DNA of 64,000 nt from Agapetus fuscipes (GCA_951799405.1 OX637337.1:2418001-2482000), one strand, 5' to 3'; counted from the stretch's first letter, positions 20,600-31,369 are shown. Made by a program: numbers and translations. The notes: generated by a model not told the origin, from the sequence alone.

Positions 20600-21905
20600 T
20601 GTTTGTTCTCTCTCTTACTAAGGAAGATTTGTGTTGACGTAGGTACGTTGAAACGGATATAGCGCGTTAGCAAAGTTTTGGGTCCCATATATTATAAAAC
20701 ACTGAGCAAATATTTGCTTAATGCAACTATGCAGGTATATTCAATGGAGGGGCTATGAATGTGATTTAGTACCAATTGACATTATGCAACGTCTTTGGCA
20801 CCATACATTGTTAATAGTGCTGTCTCGCTCACGACATATGAAATTCTTTTGTCTTACTTACCCTGTGTTTTCTATGTAAGCAACGTGTCTCTCTTCCGTC
20901 TTCAATCTATGTACATATCACCATGGAAACCCATGAAATCACTATGGTAACGGTGTTTGTTACTAGTGTTACTAGTGAAAATATCTGATAAATTCCGAAT
21001 TCAAAAATGTTCCCACCTCATTGTGTACGGGATGATTTTCACAAGTATCCATTACCGCGAGCATAGAAGTTGCATACTTGAAGAAGCAAGTACTTTTATA
21101 TTTAAACATCGCTAGTTCTAGAAATGGCTGTCACTTTCGCGAACAAAATATTTCGACAAACTAAAAAAAAAAATTTTCAACGTAATCATATAGAATAGTG
21201 ATTAAAGTGAAATATTATTCCATGTTCTATAACACATTTACTATCTTTTGTTGGCACGTTTAGAAAATACCCATTTCGGCATTTATATGGAAAAAAATTC
21301 CAATTAGGTAACACGCCTGTTGATATTTAGAAGGCTACCGATAGAATTTGGATTTTTCCATGATAAGGGGAGTAGCGTATTTCTAATTCTCAAAGGATTG
21401 ATTTCTTAGCCCATCCAGTTCTATATAGCGATGAAATGAGTCGTACAAATGCAAACGCCGTCAACTCCTTACGTGATGATTTTGAGAAAAAAAAAATTTG
21501 CAAACTTGTAAAACGACAACACCAGTTGGAGATGACGGCGTTTGCACGAAATCATACTTTTTCAATTAAAATTACGAAGGATCAAGTGAGGTTTACATTA
21601 TATCGCACACAGCAAATGATTTGTTACACTGCGCAGAATCAAATTCAATCATTCTCTCAAAAATCATAAATTTTGGAGATGACGGCGTTTGCAGTTATAC
21701 GACTCGAATGCAACATCATAAATTTACATATTTTTGTTTACGTTTCGCGGGAATGTATGCTATGCAAAATTAAGCCTTGCATTTGTTCGCGGCTATTGAG
21801 TTATTATTGAGTTACATTGGAGTCGGAACTATTTTGACGCAAGTTGACACCATATCTCTTTCAACCTACCTCAGCACAAAACTTCGTTAGTAAGAAAGAG
21901 AACAA
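20600..21905. mobile_element. Possible ~1.3-kb TIR element
   Basis: TCTTACTAAGGAAGATTTGTG at about 20610 is inverted at 21850-21905 (AAAACTTCGTTAGTAAGAAA). A related end is at 34078-34145. No transposase frame. Contains the MITE at 21438-21705. Confidence 0.4.
21438..21705. mobile_element. MITE with CAAACGCCGTC inverted repeats
   Basis: Ends GAGTCGTACAAATGCAAACG and TTTGCAGTTATACGACTC are inverted copies including GACGGCGTTTGC. A third internal copy (GAGATGACGGCGTTTGCAC) is at 21526. Confidence 0.65.
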
Positions 21906-21956
21906 TATATACCCCGAGTTTCACCATACTGTTATCGGGCAATAGGTATCTATAAT

Positions 21957-22204
21957 CTATAATCTAAGTTGCAAGGATATATTCATTTAAAGTTCTCAAA
22001 TGCATCCCCACAAACAAACACGTGTAGTTCGAACTTACACATGCTGAATGTGTAGGTACTTACAAATAAAATCCAAACCTCGAATGAACATAAGCCCTAC
22101 AACTTTTGCCGACCTTCCCTGACACATGGGTGACATTGGCAAAGTGAATCATTTTTTTACAGTATCGCTGGTCAGCCTTATACCAACCTATAAGTCAAGG
22201 AATA
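21957..22204 (-). mobile_element. LA 3'-end unit (ATTATAG subfamily)
   Basis: TATAATCTATAATCTAAG to ATAAGTCAAGGAAT; diverges from LA right after the boundary. Confidence 0.85.
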
Positions 22205-22212
22205 GTATAAAT

Positions 22213-22440
22213 GTTATAAATGTTTTTCTGTATTGTTGGTAAATGTAGCTGTTCCAGTAATTTTGTTAATGTTATAAATGTTTTTCTGTATTGTTGGTAA
22301 ATGTAGCTGTTCCAGTAATTTTGTTAATGTTATAAATGTTTTTCTGTATTGTTGGTAAATGTAGCTGTTCCAGTAATTTTGTTAATGTTATAAATGTTTT
22401 TCTGTATTGTTGGTAAATGTAGCTGTTCCAGTAATTTTGC
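22213..22440. repeat. 58-bp tandem repeat, four copies
   Basis: Units start at 22213, 22271, 22329 and 22387 (GTTATAAATGTTTTTCTG). They look identical, the last a few bases shorter. The array sits exactly between an LA unit and an LB ORF remnant. Confidence 0.95.
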
Positions 22441-22680
22441 CACCATTCCGCAAGAGGTGGCCAGAGTCTCTGCAGAGCTGCCTCCATTTCTTCTTATTTT
22501 TACATACCTCTTTCAATTCATTCATATCCAACACCTTTTTTTATAGATTTTCTTCTTTTGCATTCACTTTGTATATTCCACTCTTTCGCAATCTCCTCAA
22601 TCTGATCCGGCCCTTCTTTTGTCGGTCTTCCCTTACTTCTTTCTCCTTTTACATTTGCTCTGTTGGCATTACTTAAATAC
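22441..22680 (-). pseudogene. LB LINE ORF2 C-terminus
   Basis: Minus-strand KERSKGRPTKEGPDQIEEIA, KEWNIQSECKRRKS and KKWRQLCRD-like blocks, ending near GCGGAATGGTGGC at 22441. The usual (TTACAG)n end is replaced by the 58-bp array. Confidence 0.7.
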
Positions 22681-22683
22681 GAG

Positions 22684-22830
22684 GTAAAAAGAAAAAACAC
22701 TTTGTTTTCGATTACTATAAGTATTTTATTTAATTTATAAATTAAATAAAATACTCATGTGGTCAAAGTGGTTTTTCTTTTTATCTCTTAAGATGAACGA
22801 TTACAAAGTTAATCCCTCTACAATAAATAA
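22684..22830. mobile_element. Hairpin element B, copy 1
   Basis: AAAGAAAAAACACTTTG pairs with CAAAGTGGTTTTTCTTTT, followed by GATGAACGATTACAAAGTTA and CCTCTACAATAAATAAA. Same layout at 32460-32612 and 41556-41655. Confidence 0.7.
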
Positions 22831-23079
22831 AATTACTCAAATACTTTAAGTGCGCACACACTACAATTATTATAGTCGATGAATTCCACAATTTTCAAAA
22901 ACAAATGACATTATTATACTCGTAATACAAAACGGCCACTGTGATTATTGGGCGTCGTAACAAAAGATAGAGAAAGCAAGAAAACATAAGATTTAACATG
23001 ATTAGTTAGTATTCTGTGGTTTTTTAATGCTGTGCGGTGACAGGTCCGGTTGACAGCTGTGCCGCATCAATAAGTAATA

Positions 23080-23565
23080 ATAATATTAGGATGATTTATT
23101 TGGTGAGCGCTGTTTTTGTGTGTATCACACCTCAAGAGCCCTCTGCAAGCTTGGTCGTAACTATATAAAGCGCACAATTCTCAGGCAAGACCCAGTTGTT
23201 GTAAGGTTGGATGGACCTTTCAGTGAACGGTCTTTGGTGAAGGTTTATGAATTTTTCAACCCAGCGAAGAGCACAATTGGAAATATAAATGATGATGATG
23301 ATGATGGATGATTTCTTTCCTGTGGCGCCATTTAATGGTCCAGGACCATCTCAAGGGCGCCATAATTTCTCCGCCGGGATTCGAATCCACAACCTTCCAT
23401 TTACGAGTCCGAAGTGTTGCCACTGGACTACGGACCGGTCCAAGAAATGCCAACAGCACGCGGTGTACCCTTCGGTCACCCATCCAAGTAGCATCCGCGC
23501 CCAATGTTGCTTAACTCCGGTGATCTGATGAGAACCGGTGCTTTCTACATGGTATCGCCGTTGAC
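23080..23565 (-). mobile_element. 5S-S1a chimeric SINE with internal insert
   Basis: Left to right on plus: LF-type tail (GATTTATTTGGTGAGCGC), S1 body, insert at about 23289-23375, S1 tRNA head (23378-23440, ACTCGTAAA loop) and a 5S-rRNA-like domain at 23445-23565. Confidence 0.85.
23289..23375 (-). mobile_element. LF-related tail fragment inside the S1 copy
   Basis: (GATG)n followed by TTTCTTTCCTGTGGCGCC and TCTCAAGGGCGCC: the LF-like 3' end replacing a short S1 segment. A similar piece is at 60262-60345. Confidence 0.55.
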
Positions 23566-23751
23566 ATAGTATGTTACAACGCCGTAAACTAGTTTCTTAT
23601 CCACCAGTACTACAACTCAATGTTGGCAGTGCTTGATTTAGCGATTCCCAGACTCCCTCGTGCGGTGCGGTTTTTAATGAATAGCCAAATAGTAATTAAT
23701 TGAGCTGTGCATGAGGTAATTCCCAATTCTCACGGCTTGAAAAATTTATGC

Positions 23752-23838
23752 TCCGCAGTGCTATTCACAAAGCATTTGATCCACACCTGATCCACGGATC
23801 CCTTTTTTTATGGGAAATAAAATTTAGGCGGCGGATGA
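23752..23838. mobile_element. Short MITE remnant
   Basis: GTGCTATTCACAAAGCATTTG resembles the left half of 34815-34942. It is cut near 23838 just before LF starts. Confidence 0.45.
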
Positions 23839-23849
23839 ACTAAAGATTT

Positions 23850-26477
23850 TATATATATATATATATATAATTGGATAATTTATTTAAAGCGCCGTTTTTG
23901 TGTGTAGCACACCTCAAGGGCCCTTAGTATAAAATATATGAGGAATGAGAAGATATGAAGGGAATAATATAAATAATGGGGTATGTCCATACTCGTATAC
24001 ATGTGAATGCACATACATAATAATCTTACATTATAGGTAAATAATATATTCGTATAGTAATACATAAAAATAAAAATAGTTAAATAAAGTGTAGGATTAA
24101 TTGGGATATGATACACTGAACAGGTAGGTCTTGAGTTTTTTCCGGAACGTCGACTCTGGGCTTGCGGTTTTGACATCCAGAGGAAGTCCATTCCACACTG
24201 CAGGTGCACCATTGTAGAAGGCTCGGTCGCCGAAGCATGTTCGGTATGGACGATGAGGCTCATTTAGTCTTATCCCTCCTGATACAGAGGATCTTAGCAC
24301 CAGATCACTCTTGTTGGACTGCTGGGATAGCAGTTCAGCCAAGTATGTTGGAGCCTTCCCATTGAGTGCCTTGTACACAGTGTAGCATATTTTATAAGCT
24401 ACTCTCTCTGGAAACTTCAACCAATGCAGGTTCCTTAGTATTGGCGTGATATGACAGAACTTTCCAGTTCCGAAAATCAGTCTTGCTGCCGAATTAAGGA
24501 CCGATTGAAGCCTATTGTTTTGCTTTTTTGTTTGTCCTGCGTAAATCGCACTACAATAGTCTACCCGCGACAGGACAAAGGCATTGACCAAGGTTTTTAA
24601 TGCATCAGGGGGTAGACATCTGCGAATTGCCTTAATTTGGCGCAGTCCAAAGAAAGATGCTGTTAATGTTTTATCCACCTGCTCACTTAATGTCAGGTCT
24701 GTGCCCAATCGTACTCCTAGCAGATCCACAGTTTTTGATGGGTAGATAGAGTCTCCTCCCGATAGTGTCAGCGGTGTGTGCAAATCTAAGAGATTCTGAC
24801 GCTTTGATGTGGCAGCCCACAGAATTTCAGTCTTCTGAGGGTTTAGAATCAGCTTGTTTAGAGTCATCCATTCCTGTATCCTTCCAATGCACGCAGCCAT
24901 TCGAGATTTCAACCCTTCAGTGTCATTAGGCTTGGAGCTAGCGTATACTTGACAGTCGTCAGCGTATGCATGTATTGATAGCCCATAGCTGCTCACTATC
25001 TTTTCAATATCTTTTGTATATAAGATAAAAAGCATTGGGCCTAATACGGAGCCTTGAGGTACTCCGTATTTCAGAATGCGTGCAGGTGATATTTCGCCTT
25101 GAAATTTAATGGCTTGCTTTCTATCGTGTAAATAAGACTCGAACCATGCAAGTACTTTGCCTTTAACACCAAAGCTAATTTTGAGTCTTTGTAATAAGGT
25201 TCCGTGATCCACCGTATCAAAGGCAGCGCTCATGTCTAACATTGCCAGCAAGGCAACATTTCCACCTTCTATTGAGGAGATCAGGTCTGACATAAGACGA
25301 ATAAGTGCCGATTCAGTGGAGTGGTGTTTCCGATATGCAGACTGCATTCTGGGCATAAGTTTATTATTTTCTAAATGATTTGTCACTCTTTCTGAAATAA
25401 TTCGTTCTAGAAGTTTTGACACAAAAGATAAATTTGATATAGGCCTATAATTGGCTAACACATCTTGGTCAAGCTGCATTTTTTTCAGAATCGGAGTGAC
25501 ATGGGCACATTTGAGTTTTTCTGGGACGTATCCTTTATTCATTGACTGGTTGATGAGATGCACTAAAAAGGGTGAAATATCATGTGCACAGAGTTTCACA
25601 AGCCACGTAGGTAGTGGATCCAGCTCGCACTGCTTGTTTGAGGACTTTGATAACAGTTTTTGAATTTCTGTTGTTGTTGTTTCAGTGAAATAATCGATGT
25701 TGTTCTCCTGTGATTCATTATCATCAGTAGTAGGTAAGACAGGATCTTTTGATGAATTTGCATTAGATGCATTGATTTTTTCGATCTTATCATTAAAAAA
25801 AGTACCAAATTCTACTGCACTTGTTTTGGTGAGAAGAGTCTGCTTAACATTTCCCGATAGATTATTCAGTGACTTCCACATTTGGGCAGGTTTGTCCTGC
25901 TGGCTTGTAATTTTTGTGCACCAGTATTCCGATTTCTTTTTCAGCATTGTAGACCTGTACACTGTCTGAGCGTTAATCCACATTACTCTGAAATTCATGT
26001 CCTTTCCACGTCTGTAGAGCCTTTCAAATCTCCGCATCTTTTGTTTTGCAGCTCGGCACTCACTGTCGAACCAGGCATTGGATATGCGTTCTCTGATTTT
26101 TTTAAAAGTCTTTGGAGCATGTTGATCAATTATTTTAGAGAGTGTTTCATCATACAGGTCAATGAGCTGGTCTAGGGAGAGAAGTGAGTAAGAGGTTGCA
26201 TCACAGATCGGCGAGGCTCGAACGTCGCTGCAGAAAGCTTCGACGTCAAATTTACGCCATGCTCTGGTACTGACTTCTTTATAAATCAAGGGCTTTCCAA
26301 CCAGTGGAACACTTGCTGTGATAAGTTGATGGTCCGAGAGTCCCACATCTATGACATTTACATTAAGCGCTTGGTCTTCCTTCCGTGAGATAAGCACATC
26401 TAGTAGTCCTCCTCCCGTGTGTGTAGGACTTGTTACCCATTGTTCACAATCAAAGTATTTTACAGCTATGTATCAAC
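23850..26477 (-). mobile_element. LF: CR1/L2-group LINE, 5'-truncated
   Basis: From the 3' end: (AT)n at 23852-23872, AATAAATTATCC, the tail with GCTACACACAAAAACGGCGC, a ~200-base 3' UTR, ORF2 to 26472. The 5' break at 26477 abuts an LA unit. About 55 bp of the tail match the S1a SINE tail. Confidence 0.85.
24097..26472 (-). CDS. LF ORF2: endonuclease end plus reverse transcriptase
   Basis: Open for about 790 codons without a stop or frameshift, from a TGA at 26473-26475 to the stop at 24097; no true start because the element is truncated. It begins in the last part of the APE-type endonuclease (YFDCEQWVTSPTHTGGGLLD, then the GLSDHQLI motif with the conserved SDH). A linker follows, then the RT domain: YRPISNLSFVSKLLERII, QSAYRKHHSTESALIRL, LDMSAAFDTVDH (first catalytic Asp), GVPQGSVLGPMLF, and the YADD catalytic box. 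The C-terminal domain includes the RAFYNGAPAVWNGLPLDVKT segment. This order and these motifs are those of CR1/L2-group LINEs, which reverse-transcribe their RNA at a nicked target. The intact RT frame suggests a fairly recent insertion. It cannot be active as it stands because most of the endonuclease and the 5' end are missing. Confidence 0.9.
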   Translation of the reverse strand, partial: YIAVKYFDCEQWVTSPTHTGGGLLDVLISRKEDQALNVNVIDVGLSDHQLITASVPLVGKPLIYKEVSTRAWRKFDVEAFCSDVRASPICDATSYSLLSLDQLIDLYDETLSKIIDQHAPKTFKKIRERISNAWFDSECRAAKQKMRRFERLYRRGKDMNFRVMWINAQTVYRSTMLKKKSEYWCTKITSQQDKPAQMWKSLNNLSGNVKQTLLTKTSAVEFGTFFNDKIEKINASNANSSKDPVLPTTDDNESQENNIDYFTETTTTEIQKLLSKSSNKQCELDPLPTWLVKLCAHDISPFLVHLINQSMNKGYVPEKLKCAHVTPILKKMQLDQDVLANYRPISNLSFVSKLLERIISERVTNHLENNKLMPRMQSAYRKHHSTESALIRLMSDLISSIEGGNVALLAMLDMSAAFDTVDHGTLLQRLKISFGVKGKVLAWFESYLHDRKQAIKFQGEISPARILKYGVPQGSVLGPMLFILYTKDIEKIVSSYGLSIHAYADDCQVYASSKPNDTEGLKSRMAACIGRIQEWMTLNKLILNPQKTEILWAATSKRQNLLDLHTPLTLSGGDSIYPSKTVDLLGVRLGTDLTLSEQVDKTLTASFFGLRQIKAIRRCLPPDALKTLVNAFVLSRVDYCSAIYAGQTKKQNNRLQSVLNSAARLIFGTGKFCHITPILRNLHWLKFPERVAYKICYTVYKALNGKAPTYLAELLSQQSNKSDLVLRSSVSGGIRLNEPHRPYRTCFGDRAFYNGAPAVWNGLPLDVKTASPESTFRKKLKTYLFSVSYPN

Positions 26478-26728
26478 TCTAAATCTAAATCTAAGCTGCA
26501 AGGATATGTATCATTTGAGATTCATATTAGATGCATTTCCACAAGCAGACTCGCATAATTTCGCGCTCACAAATGCCGCATGTGAACCTACAGTAAAAAG
26601 CACCCAATCTCAAATGAACATAAGCCCTGCAACACTTACCGACCTTCCCTGAAACAGGGGGGATATAGACAAAGTGAACCATTTTGTACAGTATGGGTGG
26701 TCAGCCTCATACCAAACTATCAGTCAAA
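26478..26728 (-). mobile_element. LA 3'-end unit (AGATTT subfamily)
   Basis: (AAATCT)n at 26478, TATCAGTCAAAG boundary at 26728. Confidence 0.8.
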
Positions 26729-26779
26729 GATTAAATTAATAAATAGATCCAAATTGTCTATTTTAAAAGTATTGCATTG

Positions 26780-27122
26780 GTCCGGTTGATAGCTCAGTTG
26801 GTAGAGTGCTTGCATTCTACCCCGTGAGCTCGGGTTCGAATCCCACCGAGGAGGGTGTCAGAAATGATTTCCTATTTCGGTGTGTATTTCAAATCCCATA
26901 ATATAAATACCGGCGAGGTTTACTCAGCCTTCACAAGAAATGAGTACCAGCCCCCTCGGGAGCTGGGAAATTCCCACTTCAACTGAAGTGGTTGGCGTAA
27001 GGCCGGCCCCCTTACCTGTAAAAATAAATAGGTTCAACTCGCCACATGCGACCCCTTCGGGGATAACGCGGCAAGAAGTTATACTATATGTGTAGCTTAG
27101 TTGCGTTTTTTTTTTTTTTTTT
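26780..27122 (+). mobile_element. S2 SINE, full length
   Basis: Best preserved S2: A-box TAGCTCAGTTGG, B-box GGTTCGAATCC, the middle with CCTTCACAAGAAATGAGTAC and CTTCAACTGAAGTGG, tail GTAGCTTAGTTGCG plus poly-T. Confidence 0.9.
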
Positions 27123-27202
27123 GCAAACTAAAAGAAAACCTAACAGCCAAATACCAAAAACAAAATAAGGATTTGATGCGATGTATGTATGTGACTAACG
27201 CC

Positions 27203-27355
27203 ATCTATAATCTAAGTTGCAAGGATATACTCATTAAAAGCTCTCAGATGTATGCCCACAAACAAACACGTGTTGTTCGCGCTCACAAATGCTGAATGTG
27301 TACATACAAATAAAATCCAAACCTCAAATGAACATAAGCCCCACAACTTTTGTCG
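27203..27355 (-). mobile_element. LA fragment (3' part)
   Basis: TATAATCTAAGTTGCAAGG to CCACAACTTTTGTCG; the 5' portion is replaced by other sequence. Confidence 0.7.
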
Positions 27356-27371
27356 TCGTGACTGAAAAACC

Positions 27372-27835
27372 TGCGACAAAAAAAAACGCTACTAAGCTAA
27401 ACATGTAGTGTAACTCTCCCGAAGGGATCGCATGTGGTGGGTGGAAACTTTTTACTTTTGCAGGTAATGGAGCTGGCTTTACGCCGATAATTTCAGTTGA
27501 AGTGAGAGTTTCCCAGCTCCCAAGCAGGCTGGTACTCATTTCTTGTGATGGTTGAGTAAACCTTTCCAGTATTGTATTTTGAGTGAACAATGGTTCAGCA
27601 AAAGCACCAAGTCCTTGTTTGGAGCCGCAGCATACAATGTGAAAATAGTCATGATGATCAACGATCTGCGTCAGAAGTGGCACTGAAAAAAGAAGAAGAA
27701 GACAGAAATAATTTCGTCACCCACTTCACTTAACATTGAAAATTCCCTGCTTTCAAGGGGACGATTTTTCATTTCTTGGACAGGCTGAGTAGCTGTTGCC
27801 GGTACTATGATTTTGGATTCGAAATAATCAATGAA
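27372..27835 (-). mobile_element. S2 fragments, two pieces
   Basis: 27372-27580 is the S2 3' half (AAGCTAAACATGTAGTGTAAC to TGAGTAAACC). 27725-27835 is an older, much diverged piece (TTTCTTGGACAGGCTGAG). Confidence 0.6.
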
Positions 27836-27907
27836 ATTATTTGTAACACTTTTCTTAGTCGTTCGAATTTACGTAATTGAAACAAGCTCAGGTTCTAACC
27901 GCGACTG

Positions 27908-28392
27908 CACCGTGCCCTCTCGACAATAACTTTGACACTGGTTCAACAAATGTCTTAAGTGTCTGATCTTTCTAGCGTATTTGGAATAAAATATCGTTGG
28001 TTCGATCCCCGCTTGCTTTATTTGACCATAACTTATCCTGTTTCAACACATCGCACGCTTAATCATAAAGAGCAATAACTCAAAAAATAAGAATGTTGGG
28101 AAATCACGTTTGAAGTTCAGACAACCAGTACAACTTGTATGGGATGAAAAAGGCGGTCGATGTTTTATCTTGGTCATATTCGTCCAAATTGAACGGCTGT
28201 CGCATTTTACCTATTCTTCTCGCATTGTTCTTGCGTTTTATTACAAAATCTCGATTTCCCATTTTTTGAGTTATTGCTCTTTATTATTAAGCGTGCGATA
28301 TGTCATTGGGTATTTATTAATAAATAAGTCATTACAATATTGAATAACCAATTATTAATTGATAATTTTAATACCTGTTTCTGGCCAGGTTA
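27908..28392. repeat. Older dispersed repeat interrupted by a MITE
   Basis: 27908-28049 (TCTTTCTAGCGTATTTGGAA, GGTTCGATCCCCGCTTGC) and 28300-28392 (AATTATTAATTGATAATTTT, CCTGTTTCTGGCCAGG) together match the uninterrupted copy at 33068-33290 read in reverse. Confidence 0.75.
28050..28299. mobile_element. MITE with ATCGCACGC inverted repeats, copy 1
   Basis: TIRs ATCGCACGCTTAAT...AAAGAGCAATAACTCA and complement, about 40 bp. The second copy at 44756-45004 is in opposite orientation. Confidence 0.8.
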
Positions 28393-28459
28393 AATATGTT
28401 GTGGATTACATATCTCTTTATTAATCTATTGAAGAAAAAAAAAATCCCTTCGTAACGCT

Positions 28460-28508
28460 TTACCTGGAAACTCAAGTATTCTACCGACTTAGCTGTCGAC
28501 CGGATTTG
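28460..28508 (-). mobile_element. S2 head fragment
   Basis: TCCGGTCGACAGCTAAGTCGG on the minus strand: a decayed S2 tRNA-like head. A similar fragment is at 30330-30362. Confidence 0.45.
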
Positions 28509-28828
28509 ATATGAACAAAAATAATTGTTAAACTTTTTAGTTGTTTTCACTTTTTATTTGGAGTTCAAGCAAGACTTGAATTAAGTACGTTAATTTATAC
28601 AGAAACCGCCGTTGACAAATAAACTTTTTTCATCTATCCACGACAGAGGTCTGTTCGTGACGTTACCCCACTTGTCATTTAGATTTAATTATGCTGTTTG
28701 TGCGAGTTGTCGCCCAGTATATTTGTGTTGGTGTACTGCTAAACAACTACCAACTAGGGACGTTACAATAATCTAAGGTGCAAAGATATATTAACATTTA
28801 AATAAAATAATATTTAAACTTCCTACTA

Positions 28829-29330
28829 ATCTAATCTAATCTAAGCTGCAAGGATATATACCATTTAAAATTTATATTAAATGCAGTCCCACAAGCAGAC
28901 ATGTATAATTTCGCGCTAACACATGCCGCATGTGGACCTACATTATAACAACCCATCTCAAATGAACATAAGCCCTGCAACTCTTGCCGTCCTTCCCTGA
29001 GACAGGGGTGACATTGGCAAAGTGAACCATTTTTCACAGTATGGGTGGTCAGCCGCATACCAACCTATAAGTTAAGGAACATACATGGCAAATTACATTT
29101 TTAAAATCACTAAATTATAATACATATGTATGGACATCAAAAACTAACAGAAAACAAATTTTAATTTAAAAAACCCTAGCCGCCAACATCACAGATTAAC
29201 CGCCATTTCTTTCTGTCCTAACACACTTCTTTCATTTCCTCCAGAGTCATAACCTTCTTCATACAGGCTCTCCTTTTATTATGACTCTGGATATTCCATT
29301 CGTTCGCAATTTCGGATACTCCAATACCGT
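28829..29330 (-). pseudogene. LA LINE: ORF2 C-terminal remnant plus 3' end
   Basis: LA unit at 28829-29087, then AT-rich spacer, then ORF2 end at about 29170-29320 (EIANEWNIQSHNKRRACMKK, TLEEMKEVC) broken at about 29330. A 30-base LA scrap lies at 28770-28800. Confidence 0.75.
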
Positions 29331-29369
29331 AGGTATTTATTTTAAAAAAAACACAAACAATAAAATTGC

Positions 29370-29715
29370 AGTATTTGAAGATGACAGGTGGCTTATCCGG
29401 ACCAACGCGGAGCTGATGTCCGTGTTTCAAGATCCAAACATAGTTTCGGAAATGAAATCAAGAAGACTCCAGTGAGCCGGACATGTAGCACGTGCAGAGG
29501 ACTCCAGGATCATCAGAACAGTCTTGGATGGTGCCCCCTCATGTGGTTGACGTCCCAGGATGCGGTGGACAGACAACGTTAAAGCTGACGCCGAAGTCCT
29601 GGGAGTGAGGGAACCATGGAGGGAAGCAGCACAAGACAGAGAGTCCTGGAGGATTGTGATGCGGGAGGCCCTGAGCCTTCAAGGCTTATGAGCCGAAGAA
29701 AGTAAAGTAAGTAAA
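29370..29715 (+). pseudogene. LD LINE 3' end
   Basis: FEDDRWLIRTNAELMSVFQD, KSRRLQ then TGA in place of Trp, AGHVARAEDSRIIRTVLDG, REPWREAAQDRESWRI and REALSLQGL with a stop at TATGAG, then AAGAAAGTAAAGTAAGTAA. At least one stop and one frame change. Confidence 0.75.
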
Positions 29716-29816
29716 ACAATAAAAATATGACAGTGCTAAACCATAGAGTTATATTGTTAAAAAAAATATATAAAACCAAATGAAGCATGGCTCAACCGTC
29801 ACCTAACTTGAATTCT

Positions 29817-30207
29817 TGAAAGACTCTGAAGAATAGAGTTAAGAATGAATGGGTAAAGAAAAAAATGAAGTTGAAAGAGGATATGAAAGTTGAGGTACAC
29901 AAGAATGCGATGAAATGGTTTGGGCATGTGGAAAGAATGAATGATGATAGGCTGACAAAGTGTACAGAGGAAGTGTGAAAGGAAAAAGAGGTGCAGGACG
30001 ACCGAGAAAAGTATGGAGTGATCGGATTGAGGAAGTTGTGAAAGAATGGGATGTACAAAGCGAGCGTAAAAGAAGAAAATGCATTAAAAACGTAATGGAT
30101 ATGAATGAATTGAAAGAGGTAAGTAAGGATAGGAAGAAATGGAGGCAGCTCTGCAGAGGCTCTGACCCCCCTAGCAGAATGGCGACAGAGTTACAGTTAC
30201 ACCATAT
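29817..30207 (+). pseudogene. LB LINE 3' end
   Basis: KNEWVKKKMKLKEDMKVEVH, MKWFGHVERMNDDRLTK, then a one-base frame change, YRGSVKGKRGAGRPRKVWSD, EEVVKEWDVQSERKRRKCIK, KDRKKWRQLCRGSDPP, ending GCGACAGAGTTACAGTTAC. Confidence 0.8.
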
Positions 30208-30330
30208 TTCCCAATAGAACTGGGGTCACATCGGCAAAAGTTATTATTTTTTCTTATTTATCTTTTCTTATATATTTTATTCAGTAAAGTTAGTATGAGG
30301 CTGACGTTCCATGCTGTACAAGCTTTCTCT
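30208..30330. repeat. Dispersed repeat shared with 3520-3665
   Basis: CATATTTCCCAATAGAACTG, then a poly-T interruption, then TTAGTATGAGGCTGACG. Confidence 0.6.
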
Positions 30331-30394
30331 ACCACCCTCTACCAGCTGAGCTGTCGACAGGACACAATCCAAAATTATCCAGAACATTCATTTC

Positions 30395-30730
30395 AGTTAC
30401 AGATATCCATACATACTGCCTATAACAGTTCTAAAATGAAAAAAATAAAGGCATTTATTGGCATTCCTATTAATGTGGTTTTACGATTTTTTTATGTCAC
30501 TAGCGCATTTAGAACAAAAAAGGTCAAAATCTTGTCGGTTACCACAAAACCATACTTCGAAAGCGTAGTTGTTTGCTTGGTCATAAAGATCATAAAAAAA
30601 CTATCGTAGATCTGTGAGAGTTAGCGCATAAGAAAGAGCTGAAATTTTAAGTAGGATAGCATTCATAACTCAATTTTGACCAAAACGTCGCTTATGCCCT
30701 TCTGCCTTTTAACCGTCGATATGATAACCG
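30395..30730. repeat. MITE-like repeat shared with 46346-46625
   Basis: AATAAAGGCATTTATTGGCA and TTGACCAAAACGTCGCTTAT recur in opposite orientation at 46346-46625. No coding capacity is evident. Confidence 0.6.
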
Positions 30731-30831
30731 CAGTCATACGTGGGAAGGAAACAATAAACATTTTTTTATAGCTTTCATCAATCGACACAATCTATAATCT
30801 AAGATGCAGAGATATATCAACATTTAAAATT

Positions 30832-31010
30832 CATTTTTTTAAGGAACCCTGTGCGGGAGACTCCCTAGATTCAATAGAATCTAGGGGTCTGTGACACTTG
30901 TTGTAGTGCTGCAGAGGCGTTGGTGATGTGTCAGTTAAGGTTCTGATCAAATTGCAGTACCATTAGCTGCGCAGTGCTGTGGTGTGTGTTGCGTTGTGTA
31001 AAAAGTTAAA
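30832..31010 (-). mobile_element. LG tail fragment
   Basis: CCCTGTGCGGGAGACTCC, GTAGTGCTGCAGAGGCG, TTGGTGATGTG, GCTGCGCAGTGCTGTGG: LG 3' UTR extending past the part shared with S1b, so it is LINE and not SINE. A 40-base LA scrap precedes it. Confidence 0.65.
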
Positions 31011-31369
31011 CGAATGTGGTTACAGTCCTTTGGGGTTATAAATAGCAGACTTTCTTTTATCAAATTTTCAAAATACACCCTTTTGTTACAAGAGCTTTAT
31101 ACATGTATATTGTGGTCTTATATAATACAACTACAATGCAAATCATTAAAGTTATAAGGCTCCGAACAACCCACAGTTTTCGTAACAAAACGCAAAAGTA
31201 AAAGAACAAAGCAATGGATTACAGACAGGTTCTGAAAGAGCGATATCGAGCATCTAGTAGAACTATAAATACAAAGTTACATAAAAAATAACTATGAAAT
31301 AATGGATTAATGAAATAAGCGAGATTGAAAATTATTGGATATAATTATTGAAAAAGAGAGAGTGACGAA

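Noticed and set aside
22213..22440. CRISPR array
   Set aside because: The four units are head-to-tail with no spacers, in eukaryotic LINE-rich DNA.
24097..26472. LF as an active full-length LINE
   Set aside because: RT is intact, but most of the endonuclease, ORF1 and the 5' UTR are missing.
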